Positions 1-7,365 of a stretch of 13,656 nt of DNA are shown here, one piece after another. Source of the DNA: an uncultured Bacteroidales bacterium (GTDB taxonomy: Bacteria; Bacteroidota; Bacteroidia; Bacteroidales; UBA932); the NCBI GenBank assembly GCA_946187365.1, contig CAMHRD010000005.1, positions 1 to 13,656 of the forward strand, written 5' to 3'. The first letter of the stretch is position 1. Every line of letters begins with the position of its first letter. The translations under genes and the position numbers were made by a program. Under the pieces are notes generated by a model. That model searched no databases, had not been told where the DNA came from, and saw nothing but the letters and a program-made list of their open reading frames with translations.

Positions 1-2
1 AG

Positions 3-173
3 GTCAAAGTCATTTTCCAAAGCATAGAGAATCTCCATAAAGCCTGCCCTAACAACCAGGGAGATTGGTACTTTAGCGGAGACTACCCTACTCCGGGCGG
101 AACTCGCACAGCCATAAGGGCATACATCAATTATTACGAGGGAAATCCTTATAAGAGGGGCTACAGCAGATAA
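3..173 (+). CDS. purF: Amidophosphoribosyltransferase-like protein, C-terminal 56 residues (partial)
   Basis: This reading frame is open from the window edge and ends at TAA 171-173. Its tail reads NLHKACPN, then GDWYFSGDYPTPGGTRTA, then AYINYYEG and a basic end. I recall this tail from the long Bacteroidota amidophosphoribosyltransferases (PurF, glutamine phosphoribosylpyrophosphate amidotransferase, first committed step of purine synthesis). The catalytic N-terminal glutaminase and PRTase domains lie outside the window, so the assignment rests only on the C-terminal signature. The other two plus-strand frames hit stops early, which supports this frame. No terminator follows: the -33 box of the next gene begins on the base after the stop codon. 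Confidence 0.6.
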   Translation, partial: VKVIFQSIENLHKACPNNQGDWYFSGDYPTPGGTRTAIRAYINYYEGNPYKRGYSR

Positions 174-205
174 TTTGCTTATTGGATTATTTTTGATTAG
201 TTTTG
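174..205 (+). promoter_or_regulatory. Bacteroidota-type promoter of the RRM gene
   Basis: TTTG at 174-177 and TAGTTTTG at 198-205 are separated by 20 nt, matching the Bacteroidota primary-sigma consensus (TTTG, N19-21, TAnnTTTG). Transcription would start near 212, leaving a leader of about 22 nt, A/T-rich and without a clear Shine-Dalgarno. The -33 box abuts the stop codon of the preceding gene. Confidence 0.8.
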
Positions 206-233
206 CAGTGCGAACTAATTATTATAACATTCT

Positions 234-515
234 ATGAACATTTTTGTTTCCAGTCTAAACTTCAGGGCCAGAAGAGAAGACCTAGAGAAGTTATTTGCAC
301 CTTATGGTGAAGTCTATGCTGCACGTATAATCACAGATAAAGTAAGACATCGTTCTAAGGGCTACGGTTTTGTAGAGATGGATGACGAGGCCGGCCAAAA
401 AGCAATTGAGGCTCTCAACGGTTCAGAGCACATGGGCAGAACCATCAGCGTAGCCGTTGCTACCTCCGCCAAAACAGAGCGTCCTACAAACGCACCAACC
501 GCTCCCGCAGAATAA
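234..515 (+). CDS. Single-RRM RNA-binding protein
   Basis: This is a 93-residue protein made of one RNA recognition motif plus a short Thr/Pro/Ala-rich tail (residues about 77-93). RNP2 is IFVSSL at residues 3-8 and RNP1 is KGYGFVEM at 42-49, with the aromatic residues (F4, Y44, F46) that stack on RNA bases all present. Small one-RRM proteins of this size are widespread in Bacteroidota, where they are thought to act as global post-transcriptional regulators in place of Hfq. The RNA target cannot be read from the sequence. The gene has its own promoter and terminator, so it is probably monocistronic. Confidence 0.95.
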   Translation: MNIFVSSLNFRARREDLEKLFAPYGEVYAARIITDKVRHRSKGYGFVEMDDEAGQKAIEALNGSEHMGRTISVAVATSAKTERPTNAPTAPAE

Positions 516-540
516 AAGAACCATAAAGTCACAGACTATC

Positions 541-571
541 AAGGTGATCATTCAATTGGTCACCTTTTTTT
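541..571 (+). terminator. Rho-independent terminator of the RRM gene
   Basis: The arm 541-550 pairs with 557-566 (AAGGTGATCA with TGGTCACCTT, one T-G wobble) around a 6-nt loop. It runs straight into seven T at 565-571. It lies 25 nt after the RRM stop codon. Confidence 0.9.
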
Positions 572-595
572 ATGCCCTTCTGACGTGCCTTAATT

Positions 596-628
596 AAAAA
601 GGGAGATGAATTTCTTCACCTCCCCTTT
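596..628 (-). terminator. Rho-independent terminator of the gyrA-TPR operon
   Basis: Read on the minus strand, AAAGGGGAGGTGAA (628-615) pairs with TTCATCTCCCTTT (610-598) apart from one bulged G and one G-U pair, closing a 4-nt loop. Five T follow at 600-596, overlapping the 3' arm. It lies 20 nt past the stop codon of the TPR gene and is separate from the plus-strand terminator at 541-571. Confidence 0.85.
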
Positions 629-648
629 AAACTTAAACAGGCTGCGTT

Positions 649-1956
649 TTAGTTAGCTGAGTTCTCCTTAAGGAAGTTCTCGTACTTCTCGTAGTTAGCC
701 TGATTCTCAGCGCTCTCCTCACGGAAACGGAAGAAGATCTGCTTCAGATACTGAGCGCAAGCACTCTTAATCTCCATATCTTCAGCAATGTTGAATGCTC
801 TCTCAAAAGGCTCTACAGCCTTCTTAAGACAGTCATTCATCTGGTTCTGAAGCTCGTTGTACTTAGCATCATCAAGCTCATTGTTAGCCTTGTCCTGAAG
901 GTCAAGAGCCATCTGATAGTAGAGGTCACCCTCGTTGAACGGAGCGTAAACATACTTAGGATTGAGCTCTGCAGATTTACGGTAGAGAGCAATTGCCTTG
1001 TCGTAATCCTTCATATTCTTGTAGAGGTTACCCTCTGCATAGAATAGAGATGCGTTGTTTGGCTCGTTCTCCTGTGCCTTGTGAATAACGGTGATAATCT
1101 TGTTAGGATCATCATTGGTCTCAAGGTAAGTGTTGATGAGAGATACCAAGATACCCTGGTTTGTAGGGAATTTCTCAAAGCCCTCGTTAAGGAGTTCCTT
1201 GCACTTAGCGGTATCGCCGGCGCCCTTGTAACTATCTGCCAGGTAAGCATATACATCACCATCAACAATGTTGAGTGAACGGCATCTTTCAAAAATCTGA
1301 ATAGCCTTATTGTTCTCTTTTGCAAGAACTGCAGCAAAACCTGCATAGATAAGTGCGTTGCTGTCCAACTCGTTAACCATTGGGTGCTGCTTTGCGTTGA
1401 ATGAGTTTTCAAAGAGAGAGCAAGCATCTCTGTAATCTCCCAAAGCGTAAGCGCTCATAGCACTCTGCCAATATCTCTGAGCAAGAGCGTTGAGCAGAGG
1501 TTTCATATCCTTCTCAGTTGCACCCTTTTCTACAGCTTTGTTGTAAGCCTCCATACTCTTTGCAAGAACATCCTCACCCTCAACCAGAGCTTTGGTAATC
1601 TTGTAACCAACAACGGTGTTCTGAGGTCCGTAGTAAATGTTTTTGTCCATGTATTTATCTACGTTGAACTGCTTTCCGTTGAGCTCTTCCTGCTCACTGC
1701 TGAGAACAACCTGTCCCTTCATAAGCATACGGGTCTGATCGTGAGAAGATCCCAGGAAAATTCCGTTGACAGGAGCGTCAAAACAATCTGAGTAAGCGTT
1801 ACCCAGCTTAATATAGGAGGAGGCGTCACCCTTCTTCTCTACAGCTGCCTTTGCCTTCTCAAGTTCTTTGAGAGCCTTGAAACCCTCTTTTGTCTGTGCA
1901 TTTATCTGCGGAATAGAGATAAGCACAACAGCTAAAGCAATAAATAGTCTTTTCAT
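649..1956 (-). CDS. Secreted tetratricopeptide-repeat protein downstream of gyrA
   Basis: From ATG 1956 the protein has 435 residues. It begins with a clear signal peptide (MKRLF, a hydrophobic stretch, then PQINA before Q), so it is exported to the periplasm and probably cleaved after Ala20. An ATG four codons upstream at 1968 would add MIYI before the positively charged n-region and is less likely. Helical TPR units follow. The best are near YAYLADSYKGAGD and ASLFYAEGNLYKNMKDYDKAIALYRKSAELNP, split across the C-terminal half. The first 150 residues are not obviously TPR. The gene starts 21 nt after the gyrA stop on the same strand with no promoter between, so it is probably co-transcribed with gyrA. 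TPR proteins scaffold protein contacts; the partner is unknown. Confidence 0.85.
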   Translation of the reverse strand: MKRLFIALAVVLISIPQINAQTKEGFKALKELEKAKAAVEKKGDASSYIKLGNAYSDCFDAPVNGIFLGSSHDQTRMLMKGQVVLSSEQEELNGKQFNVDKYMDKNIYYGPQNTVVGYKITKALVEGEDVLAKSMEAYNKAVEKGATEKDMKPLLNALAQRYWQSAMSAYALGDYRDACSLFENSFNAKQHPMVNELDSNALIYAGFAAVLAKENNKAIQIFERCRSLNIVDGDVYAYLADSYKGAGDTAKCKELLNEGFEKFPTNQGILVSLINTYLETNDDPNKIITVIHKAQENEPNNASLFYAEGNLYKNMKDYDKAIALYRKSAELNPKYVYAPFNEGDLYYQMALDLQDKANNELDDAKYNELQNQMNDCLKKAVEPFERAFNIAEDMEIKSACAQYLKQIFFRFREESAENQANYEKYENFLKENSAN

Positions 1957-1977
1957 AATGTATATCATTTAGTTTGT

Positions 1978-4524
1978 TTATTCTTGTTCCTTTACTTCTT
2001 CATCTTCTGCAGCCTCCTGAGCCTTAAGGTCTTCGCTCTTTGGAACCGCACATACGGCAGCAATGCTGTCTGTCTCCTTAATGTTAATGAGTTTAACACC
2101 CTGTGTTGCTCTTCCGGCCACTTTAATTGTGGAGGCGGCAACCCTTATGGTAATGCCTGAACGGTTAATGATCATAAGGTCATTGTCATCTGTAACTGCC
2201 TTAAGAGCAATCAGTTCTCCGGTCTTATCCGTAATGTTGATTGTCTTAACGCCCTTACATCCGCGGCTGGTTATGCGGTAGTCATCCAGCATAGACCTCT
2301 TGCCGAATCCGTTCTCGCTCACAACCAGGATTGTCTTCTCCGTATTGCCAGGTTCTACACAAATCATACCGACAACCTCATTCTTGTCTGAAATCTCAAT
2401 TCCACGCACTCCCGTACCGGTTCTCCCGATAGATCTTACGGCATTCTCATCAAACCTTACGCACTTACCCTCCTTGCTTGCCAGCATGATATGGCTGTTG
2501 CCGTCTGTAAGAATTGCCTCAATGAGCTCATCTCCCTCACGGACGTTAACTGCAATCACACCGTTGGTTCTAGGACGCGAGTAAGCCTCAAGGGTTGTCT
2601 TCTTTACAACACCCTTCTTGGTTGCAAGAACAACGTAGTGGTTGTTTACATACTCCTCATCCTTAAGGTTAGGAACGTTTATGTATGCACAAACGCTCTC
2701 TCCCTGAGCAATGCTGAGCACGTTCTGAATAGCACGGCCCTTGTTCACCTTGCTTCCCTCAGGAATCTGGTAAACCTTGAGCCAGAAGCACTTACCGGAG
2801 TTTGTAAAGAAGAGCATGGTACTGTGCATATTGGCAACATAGATATGCTCAATGAAGTCTTCATCTCTTGTGCTGCTGCCCTTGCTTCCCTTGCCGCCGC
2901 GGTTCTGCAGACGGTACTCAACCAGAGGAGTTCTCTTAATGTAACCCAGGTGAGATATTGTAATCACAACATCGTCATCTGCAATGGTATCCTCGTAATT
3001 GAACTCACTCTCAGAAGGTTGAATCTGAGTCTTTCTCTCATCTCCAAACCTCTTCTTAACGTCCAGAAGTTCCTCTTTAATTATATTCATCTGAAGCTCA
3101 AGACTTCCGAGTATCTCCTCAATCTTCTTAATGAGAGCCAGAAGTTCATCAAGTTCATCAGAAATCTTCTTCTTCTCCATTCTGGCCAGCTGACGCAGAC
3201 GAATCTCAACAATGCTTGATGCCTGAATATCATCCAGTCCAAAGCGCTCGCAGAGAGTACTCTTTGCCTGATCTACTGTATCTGACTCTCTGATAATCTT
3301 AATAACCTCATCTACGTTATCCAGCGCAATCAACAGACCTCTAAGAATATGCACCCTGTCTTTAGCCTTCTTCAAGTCAAAGTTCAGGCGTCTTAGTACA
3401 ACCTCATGTCTGTGACGAACGTAGTACTTGATTATATCCTTAAGAGTGAGCTGTCTAGGACGGCCGTCTACCAAAGCAACGCTGTTTACAGGGAAGCTGC
3501 TCTGCAGTTCCGTATGCTTATACAGGTTGTTCAGAACTACCTGAGATACAGCGCCTACCTTGAGTTTAACCACCAGACGCATTCCGCTGCGGCGGTCACT
3601 CTCGTCATTTACGTAAACAATATCCTCAATCTTTTTGGTCTCAGCAAGAAGCGAGATCTGCTTGAGCAACTCGTTCTTGTTCACCATGTAAGGAATCTCT
3701 TTTATCACAATGGTTTCCCTACCGGACTTTTCGTTCACCTCAATATCCGTGGTACCTCTTACCACCACTCTGCCCTTTCCTGTCTCGTAGGCATCCTTTA
3801 TTCCCTGCAGGCCAAGGATTGTTCCACCTGTTGGGAAATCAGGACCTTTGATATACTGCATCAACTCCTCTGTGGTAATGTCATTGTTGTCTATGTAGGC
3901 AATGATACCGTCACAAACCTCGTTCAGATTGTGAGGCGGCATGTTGGTTGCCATACCTACCGCAATACCGTTGGTACCGTTTAAAAGAAGCAACGGAAGT
4001 TTTGCCGGAAGAACGGTAGGCTCCATGTGCTCACCGTCAAAATTAGGTACAAAATCTACCGTATCCTTATCCAGATCTTTGAGGACCTCTTCTCCGTGAG
4101 GAGTAAGTTTAACCTCCGTATATCTCTGAGCTGCAGGAGGATCACCGCCCACAGAACCAAAGTTTCCCTGTCCGAACACCAGAGTGTAGCGCATGCTCCA
4201 ACTCTGAGCCATTCTCACCATTGCGTCATAAACGCTGGAGTCACCGTGCGGGTGGAACTTACCAAGCACATCACCAACCACGCGGGCAGATTTTTTAGTC
4301 TGACCTCCGGAGGTGATATTGAGCTCCTTGCCCATATCGTATAAAATCCTGCGATGAACAGGTTTCAGACCGTCTCTAACATCAGGAAGAGCTCTCGCCA
4401 CAATCACACTCATAGAATAATCTATGTATGCTGTTTTCATCTGATCCTCAATGTTTATCTTTTGGATCAGTCCGTCTCCCTCCTGCGGCACTTGCGTGCC
4501 ATTCAAATCCTTAATTTCATCCAT
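1978..4524 (-). CDS. gyrA: DNA gyrase subunit A
   Basis: GyrA is the DNA cleavage and rejoining subunit of gyrase, which introduces negative supercoils with GyrB. The protein has 848 residues from ATG 4524. The catalytic tyrosine is Y135 (QRYTEVKL). The quinolone-determining region around HPHGDSSVYD keeps Ser96 and Asp100, the equivalents of E. coli Ser83 and Asp87, so there is no classical target mutation. The GyrA box QNRGGKG at 540-546 separates it from ParC and indicates DNA wrapping by the C-terminal beta-pinwheel. The tail is strongly acidic (AEDEEVKEQE). An in-frame TTG at 4578 would add 18 residues, but that TTG lies in the -33 box of the promoter, so translation must begin downstream at MDEIKDL. 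It is first in an operon with the TPR gene. Confidence 0.98.
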   Translation of the reverse strand: MDEIKDLNGTQVPQEGDGLIQKINIEDQMKTAYIDYSMSVIVARALPDVRDGLKPVHRRILYDMGKELNITSGGQTKKSARVVGDVLGKFHPHGDSSVYDAMVRMAQSWSMRYTLVFGQGNFGSVGGDPPAAQRYTEVKLTPHGEEVLKDLDKDTVDFVPNFDGEHMEPTVLPAKLPLLLLNGTNGIAVGMATNMPPHNLNEVCDGIIAYIDNNDITTEELMQYIKGPDFPTGGTILGLQGIKDAYETGKGRVVVRGTTDIEVNEKSGRETIVIKEIPYMVNKNELLKQISLLAETKKIEDIVYVNDESDRRSGMRLVVKLKVGAVSQVVLNNLYKHTELQSSFPVNSVALVDGRPRQLTLKDIIKYYVRHRHEVVLRRLNFDLKKAKDRVHILRGLLIALDNVDEVIKIIRESDTVDQAKSTLCERFGLDDIQASSIVEIRLRQLARMEKKKISDELDELLALIKKIEEILGSLELQMNIIKEELLDVKKRFGDERKTQIQPSESEFNYEDTIADDDVVITISHLGYIKRTPLVEYRLQNRGGKGSKGSSTRDEDFIEHIYVANMHSTMLFFTNSGKCFWLKVYQIPEGSKVNKGRAIQNVLSIAQGESVCAYINVPNLKDEEYVNNHYVVLATKKGVVKKTTLEAYSRPRTNGVIAVNVREGDELIEAILTDGNSHIMLASKEGKCVRFDENAVRSIGRTGTGVRGIEISDKNEVVGMICVEPGNTEKTILVVSENGFGKRSMLDDYRITSRGCKGVKTINITDKTGELIALKAVTDDNDLMIINRSGITIRVAASTIKVAGRATQGVKLINIKETDSIAAVCAVPKSEDLKAQEAAEDEEVKEQE

Positions 4525-4548
4525 CTTTCTCTTATTACATTTAACCTT

Positions 4549-4579
4549 CAAATTTACGTATTTTTCCCATAAAGACAAA
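4549..4579 (-). promoter_or_regulatory. Bacteroidota-type promoter of gyrA
   Basis: On the minus strand, TTTG (4579-4576) and TAAATTTG (4556-4549) are spaced by 19 nt, an exact match to the phylum consensus. The predicted transcription start near 4542 gives a leader of about 18 nt to ATG 4524. This rules out the upstream in-frame TTG as the gyrA start. Confidence 0.8.
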
Positions 4580-4599
4580 GAAAATTCACACGCCTTTTA

Positions 4600-4630
4600 T
4601 TTGGGTCTGAAATGAATAATTCGTAACTTG
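4600..4630 (+). promoter_or_regulatory. Candidate promoter of clpC
   Basis: TTTG at 4600-4603 is followed after 20 nt by TAACTTG at 4624-4630. This is a -7 box one base short of TAnnTTTG. The position, about 20 nt ahead of a plausible start near 4637 and ahead of ATG 4656, fits. The match is imperfect, so it is only a candidate. It lies back to back with the gyrA promoter in a 131-bp divergent region. No heat-shock operator was recognised. Confidence 0.45.
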
Positions 4631-4655
4631 TGGCCGATTATAACTAAGCGGCGAA

Positions 4656-7202
4656 ATGTATATAGAAATACCGGAAATACTTAACGCCATTATTGCCTAC
4701 GCAAAAGAGGAGGCAATGAGGCTAGGAAGCTATGTTCTTACAACAGACCACCTTGTACTTGGTATGATAAGACATTCGGACAATGCGGCAATCTCACGCC
4801 TTATTGAACTGGGAATAGATATCCAGGATATGAAGCGGGTTATTGAGGGGGTCATAGGAAGAGACCAGCCGGTTCCGGAGTCCAAGTCAGATGAGATTGC
4901 TCTCTCCACAGCAAGCAGCAACGCACTAAAAATCATGTACTTGGAGGCAAGAAGCGTAAAGGCGGCTGCCCCAAGTTCCATACATCTTCTGCTTGCAATA
5001 ATGAGGAGCCGCACCTCCGCCGCCATAGATTACCTCCACGTTCAGGGCATCCACTACTCCACCGTAAAGAACTTTGGAGTGGAAGACACCAATGAGGAGA
5101 CCCCTACCCAGGAGGCTCCAAATCAGCAACTTGAAACGGGCAACATTATTAATCGCGATAGTTCTGAAGAGGAAGAACCTGATACCAGAAGAGCCACGGA
5201 GCTGGATTCAACTCCCGCTTCCGAGCCTGTTCCCCAAAGGACTCCTTCCAGAACTCCTGTTCTGGACTCCTTTGGATTTGATCTTACTAAGGCCGCAGCG
5301 GCAAACGAGCTGGACCCTGTAGTTGGCAGAGACAAAGAGATTGAGAGAGTTGCGCAGATTCTGGGGCGCAGGAAAAAGAATAACCCAATACTCATCGGGG
5401 AACCTGGTGTTGGTAAGAGCGCCATTGCAGAGGGGCTTGCAAACAAAATTGCAGCAAAAGAGGTACCTTACTCATTATCAGACAAAAGGATTATATCACT
5501 TGATATCGGCAGCATAGTTGCCGGTACAAAATACCGCGGTCAGTTTGAGGAGAGAATGAAGTCCATTCTGAACGAACTCAAGAAGAATGATGATGTGATT
5601 CTCTTTATTGACGAGCTGCACACACTGGTTGGAGCAGGCGGTGCTTCCGGTTCTCTGGATGCCGCCAACATGCTTAAGCCGGCGCTGGCAAGAGGTGAAA
5701 TTCAGTGCATTGGAGCCACCACGCTGGACGAGTTCAGAGAGGTTATTGAGAAAGACGGAGCATTGGAGAGAAGGTTCCAGAAGGTGATGGTTGAGCCTAC
5801 GGATTTTGACAAGACGCTGCTCATTCTTCAGAACATAAAGCCAAGGTATGAAGCACACCACAACGTCTCCTATACAGACGAGGCGCTTAAGTGCTGTATC
5901 TCCCTGAGCCAAAGATACATATCAGACAGATGTCTGCCGGATAAGGCGGTAGATATTATGGATGAGGCGGGCAGCCGCGCCCATATCAAACACCTCAAAG
6001 TTCCAAAGAACATAAGCGAACTGGAGAGCGCCCTCTCAGTTCTTAAGACAGAGAAGAGCAAAGCCGTTAGAGATAAGGACTTTAAGAAGGGCTCCATGCT
6101 GCGGGATGTTATCAAACTCAAAGAGGAAGAGTTGGAGGCAGCCCGCAAAAAGTGGAAAGTAAAGATTGAGGGCAACCCGGTAATAGTTGATAAAGAAGAT
6201 ATTGAGGCGGTTCTGAGTATGACCACCAAGATACCTATCCAAAAACTTGCACAGAGTGAGAGCAACCGACTTATGAACATGAGCAAGATTTTGAAGGAGA
6301 GCGTTATTGGGCAGGATGAAGCAATTGAAAAGGTTACAAGGGCTATACTCCGCAACCGCGCAGGATTGAAGGACCCTAACAAACCTATCGGGACATTCCT
6401 CTTTTTGGGCCCTACCGGAGTTGGTAAGACACAGCTTGCCAAAGTGCTGGCCAGCAACCTCTTTGACACGGAAGATGCACTCATCAGAATAGATATGAGC
6501 GAGTTTATGGAGAAGTTCTCCGTTAGCCGTCTCATTGGTGCGCCTCCGGGCTATGTAGGTTATAATGAGGGCGGTGAACTCTCAGAGAAGGTCAGAAGAA
6601 AACCGTACAGCGTTGTTCTGTTGGACGAGGTTGAGAAGGCACACCCGGATATCTTCAACCTGCTGCTGCAAGTGCTTGACGAGGGGCGTCTTACAGACAG
6701 CAACGGACGCAACATAGACTTCCGCAACACCATCCTCATTCTGACCTCCAACACCGGAACCAAAGAACTCAAAGACTTTGGTAGCGGAGTTGGTTATGCA
6801 ACTGCCACCAAACTGGATGTACAGAGCAAGAATAAGAGCATAATAGACAAGGCAATAAAGAAGACCTTCTCACCGGAGTTCCTCAACCGTCTGGACGAGC
6901 AGATTCTCTTCAACCCTCTCACAAAAGAGGATATTGAGAAGATCATAGATATTGAACTCAAGGGAGTTTACCGCAGAGTTGAACAGATTGGTTTCAAACT
7001 TAAGGTCTCCTCGGCAGCCAAGAAGTTTGTTGCTCAGGCCGGCTATGACCCTCAGTACGGTGCAAGACCGCTCAAGAGAGCCATCCAGAAACTGATAGAA
7101 GACCCTGTCTCCGAGGCCATTATCTCCAACAAGGTAAAACCTGGTGAAACCATTGAAGTCACCTGCACCGCCGGCAAGATTTCTATAAAAGAAAAGAGGT
7201 AA
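4656..7202 (+). CDS. clpC: ClpC-type AAA+ unfoldase (ClpP protease ATPase subunit)
   Basis: This 848-residue Hsp100 protein unfolds substrates and feeds them to ClpP in the cytosol. Two Clp N-domain repeats occupy about 1-145. A long acidic, Ser/Thr/Pro-rich linker (about 145-203) precedes the first AAA+ module. That module has Walker A GEPGVGKS 248-255 and Walker B ILFIDE 315-320. A short middle domain (about 454-505) has a UVR-like helical stretch. The second AAA+ module has Walker A GPTGVGKT 585-592, Walker B VVLLDE 653-658, and the family C-terminal signature GYDPQYGARPLKRAIQ. The ClpP-docking loop reads VGY (712-714), where B. subtilis ClpC has VGF. The short middle domain argues against ClpB. 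It is divergent from gyrA and convergent with tRNA-Lys. Confidence 0.95.
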   Translation: MYIEIPEILNAIIAYAKEEAMRLGSYVLTTDHLVLGMIRHSDNAAISRLIELGIDIQDMKRVIEGVIGRDQPVPESKSDEIALSTASSNALKIMYLEARSVKAAAPSSIHLLLAIMRSRTSAAIDYLHVQGIHYSTVKNFGVEDTNEETPTQEAPNQQLETGNIINRDSSEEEEPDTRRATELDSTPASEPVPQRTPSRTPVLDSFGFDLTKAAAANELDPVVGRDKEIERVAQILGRRKKNNPILIGEPGVGKSAIAEGLANKIAAKEVPYSLSDKRIISLDIGSIVAGTKYRGQFEERMKSILNELKKNDDVILFIDELHTLVGAGGASGSLDAANMLKPALARGEIQCIGATTLDEFREVIEKDGALERRFQKVMVEPTDFDKTLLILQNIKPRYEAHHNVSYTDEALKCCISLSQRYISDRCLPDKAVDIMDEAGSRAHIKHLKVPKNISELESALSVLKTEKSKAVRDKDFKKGSMLRDVIKLKEEELEAARKKWKVKIEGNPVIVDKEDIEAVLSMTTKIPIQKLAQSESNRLMNMSKILKESVIGQDEAIEKVTRAILRNRAGLKDPNKPIGTFLFLGPTGVGKTQLAKVLASNLFDTEDALIRIDMSEFMEKFSVSRLIGAPPGYVGYNEGGELSEKVRRKPYSVVLLDEVEKAHPDIFNLLLQVLDEGRLTDSNGRNIDFRNTILILTSNTGTKELKDFGSGVGYATATKLDVQSKNKSIIDKAIKKTFSPEFLNRLDEQILFNPLTKEDIEKIIDIELKGVYRRVEQIGFKLKVSSAAKKFVAQAGYDPQYGARPLKRAIQKLIEDPVSEAIISNKVKPGETIEVTCTAGKISIKEKR

Positions 7203-7204
7203 TA

Positions 7205-7237
7205 CACAAAAAGGAAGACCAAGTCTTCCTTTTTGTG
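7205..7237. terminator. Bidirectional terminator shared by clpC and tRNA-Lys
   Basis: The arm 7205-7219 pairs perfectly over 15 bp with 7223-7237 around the 3-nt loop CAA. The stem carries an A-run on one side and five T on the other, so it reads as an intrinsic terminator in both directions. It begins 3 nt after the clpC stop codon. Its other end takes in the last acceptor-stem base of tRNA-Lys (7237). Confidence 0.9.
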
Positions 7238-7308
7238 ACCCGCTCGGGGCTCGAACCCGAGACCCCAACATTAAAAGTGTTGTGCTCTACCAACTGAGCT
7301 AGCGGATC
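7236..7308 (-). tRNA. tRNA-Lys (anticodon UUU)
   Basis: All arms of a cloverleaf are present in 73 nt. The acceptor GATCCGC pairs with GCGGGTC (one T-G pair), with discriminator A at 7236. The D stem is GCTC/GAGC. The anticodon stem is CAACA/TGTTG with loop CTTTTAA, placing anticodon TTT at 7275-7273. The T stem is TCGGG/CCCGA with loop TTCGAGC. CCA is not encoded: the trailer starts CAAAAA, so CCA must be added enzymatically. Confidence 0.97.
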
Positions 7309-7333
7309 AAACAACCAACGGCTGTTAGGGCTG

Positions 7334-7365
7334 CAAAAGTATAGATTTATATTTTCTTATGCAAA
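7334..7365 (-). promoter_or_regulatory. Promoter of tRNA-Lys, overlapping the start of the divergent gene
   Basis: On the minus strand TTTG (7365-7362) and TACTTTTG (7341-7334) are 20 nt apart, a full consensus match. Transcription would start near 7327, giving a leader of about 19 nt before the mature tRNA 5' end at 7308. The -33 box lies just inside codons 2-3 of the divergent gene that starts at 7359. Confidence 0.8.

Noticed and set aside
2491..3219. A 242-codon open frame on the plus strand opposite gyrA
   Set aside because: It is a shadow of the certain gyrA gene, with no promoter, no motif and a Leu/Asn-rich composition typical of antisense translation.
4210..4300. Possible quinolone-resistance change in gyrA
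   Set aside because: Ser96 and Asp100, equivalent to E. coli Ser83 and Asp87, are present, so there is no classical resistance substitution.
5870..6535. A 221-codon open frame on the minus strand opposite clpC
   Set aside because: It is fully antisense to the Walker A and sensor regions of clpC; the Ser/Leu-rich translation has no recognisable domain.
7342..7349. TAGATTTA as -7 box for the 7359 gene
   Set aside because: The last base differs from consensus and no TTTG or TTG lies 19-21 nt upstream.
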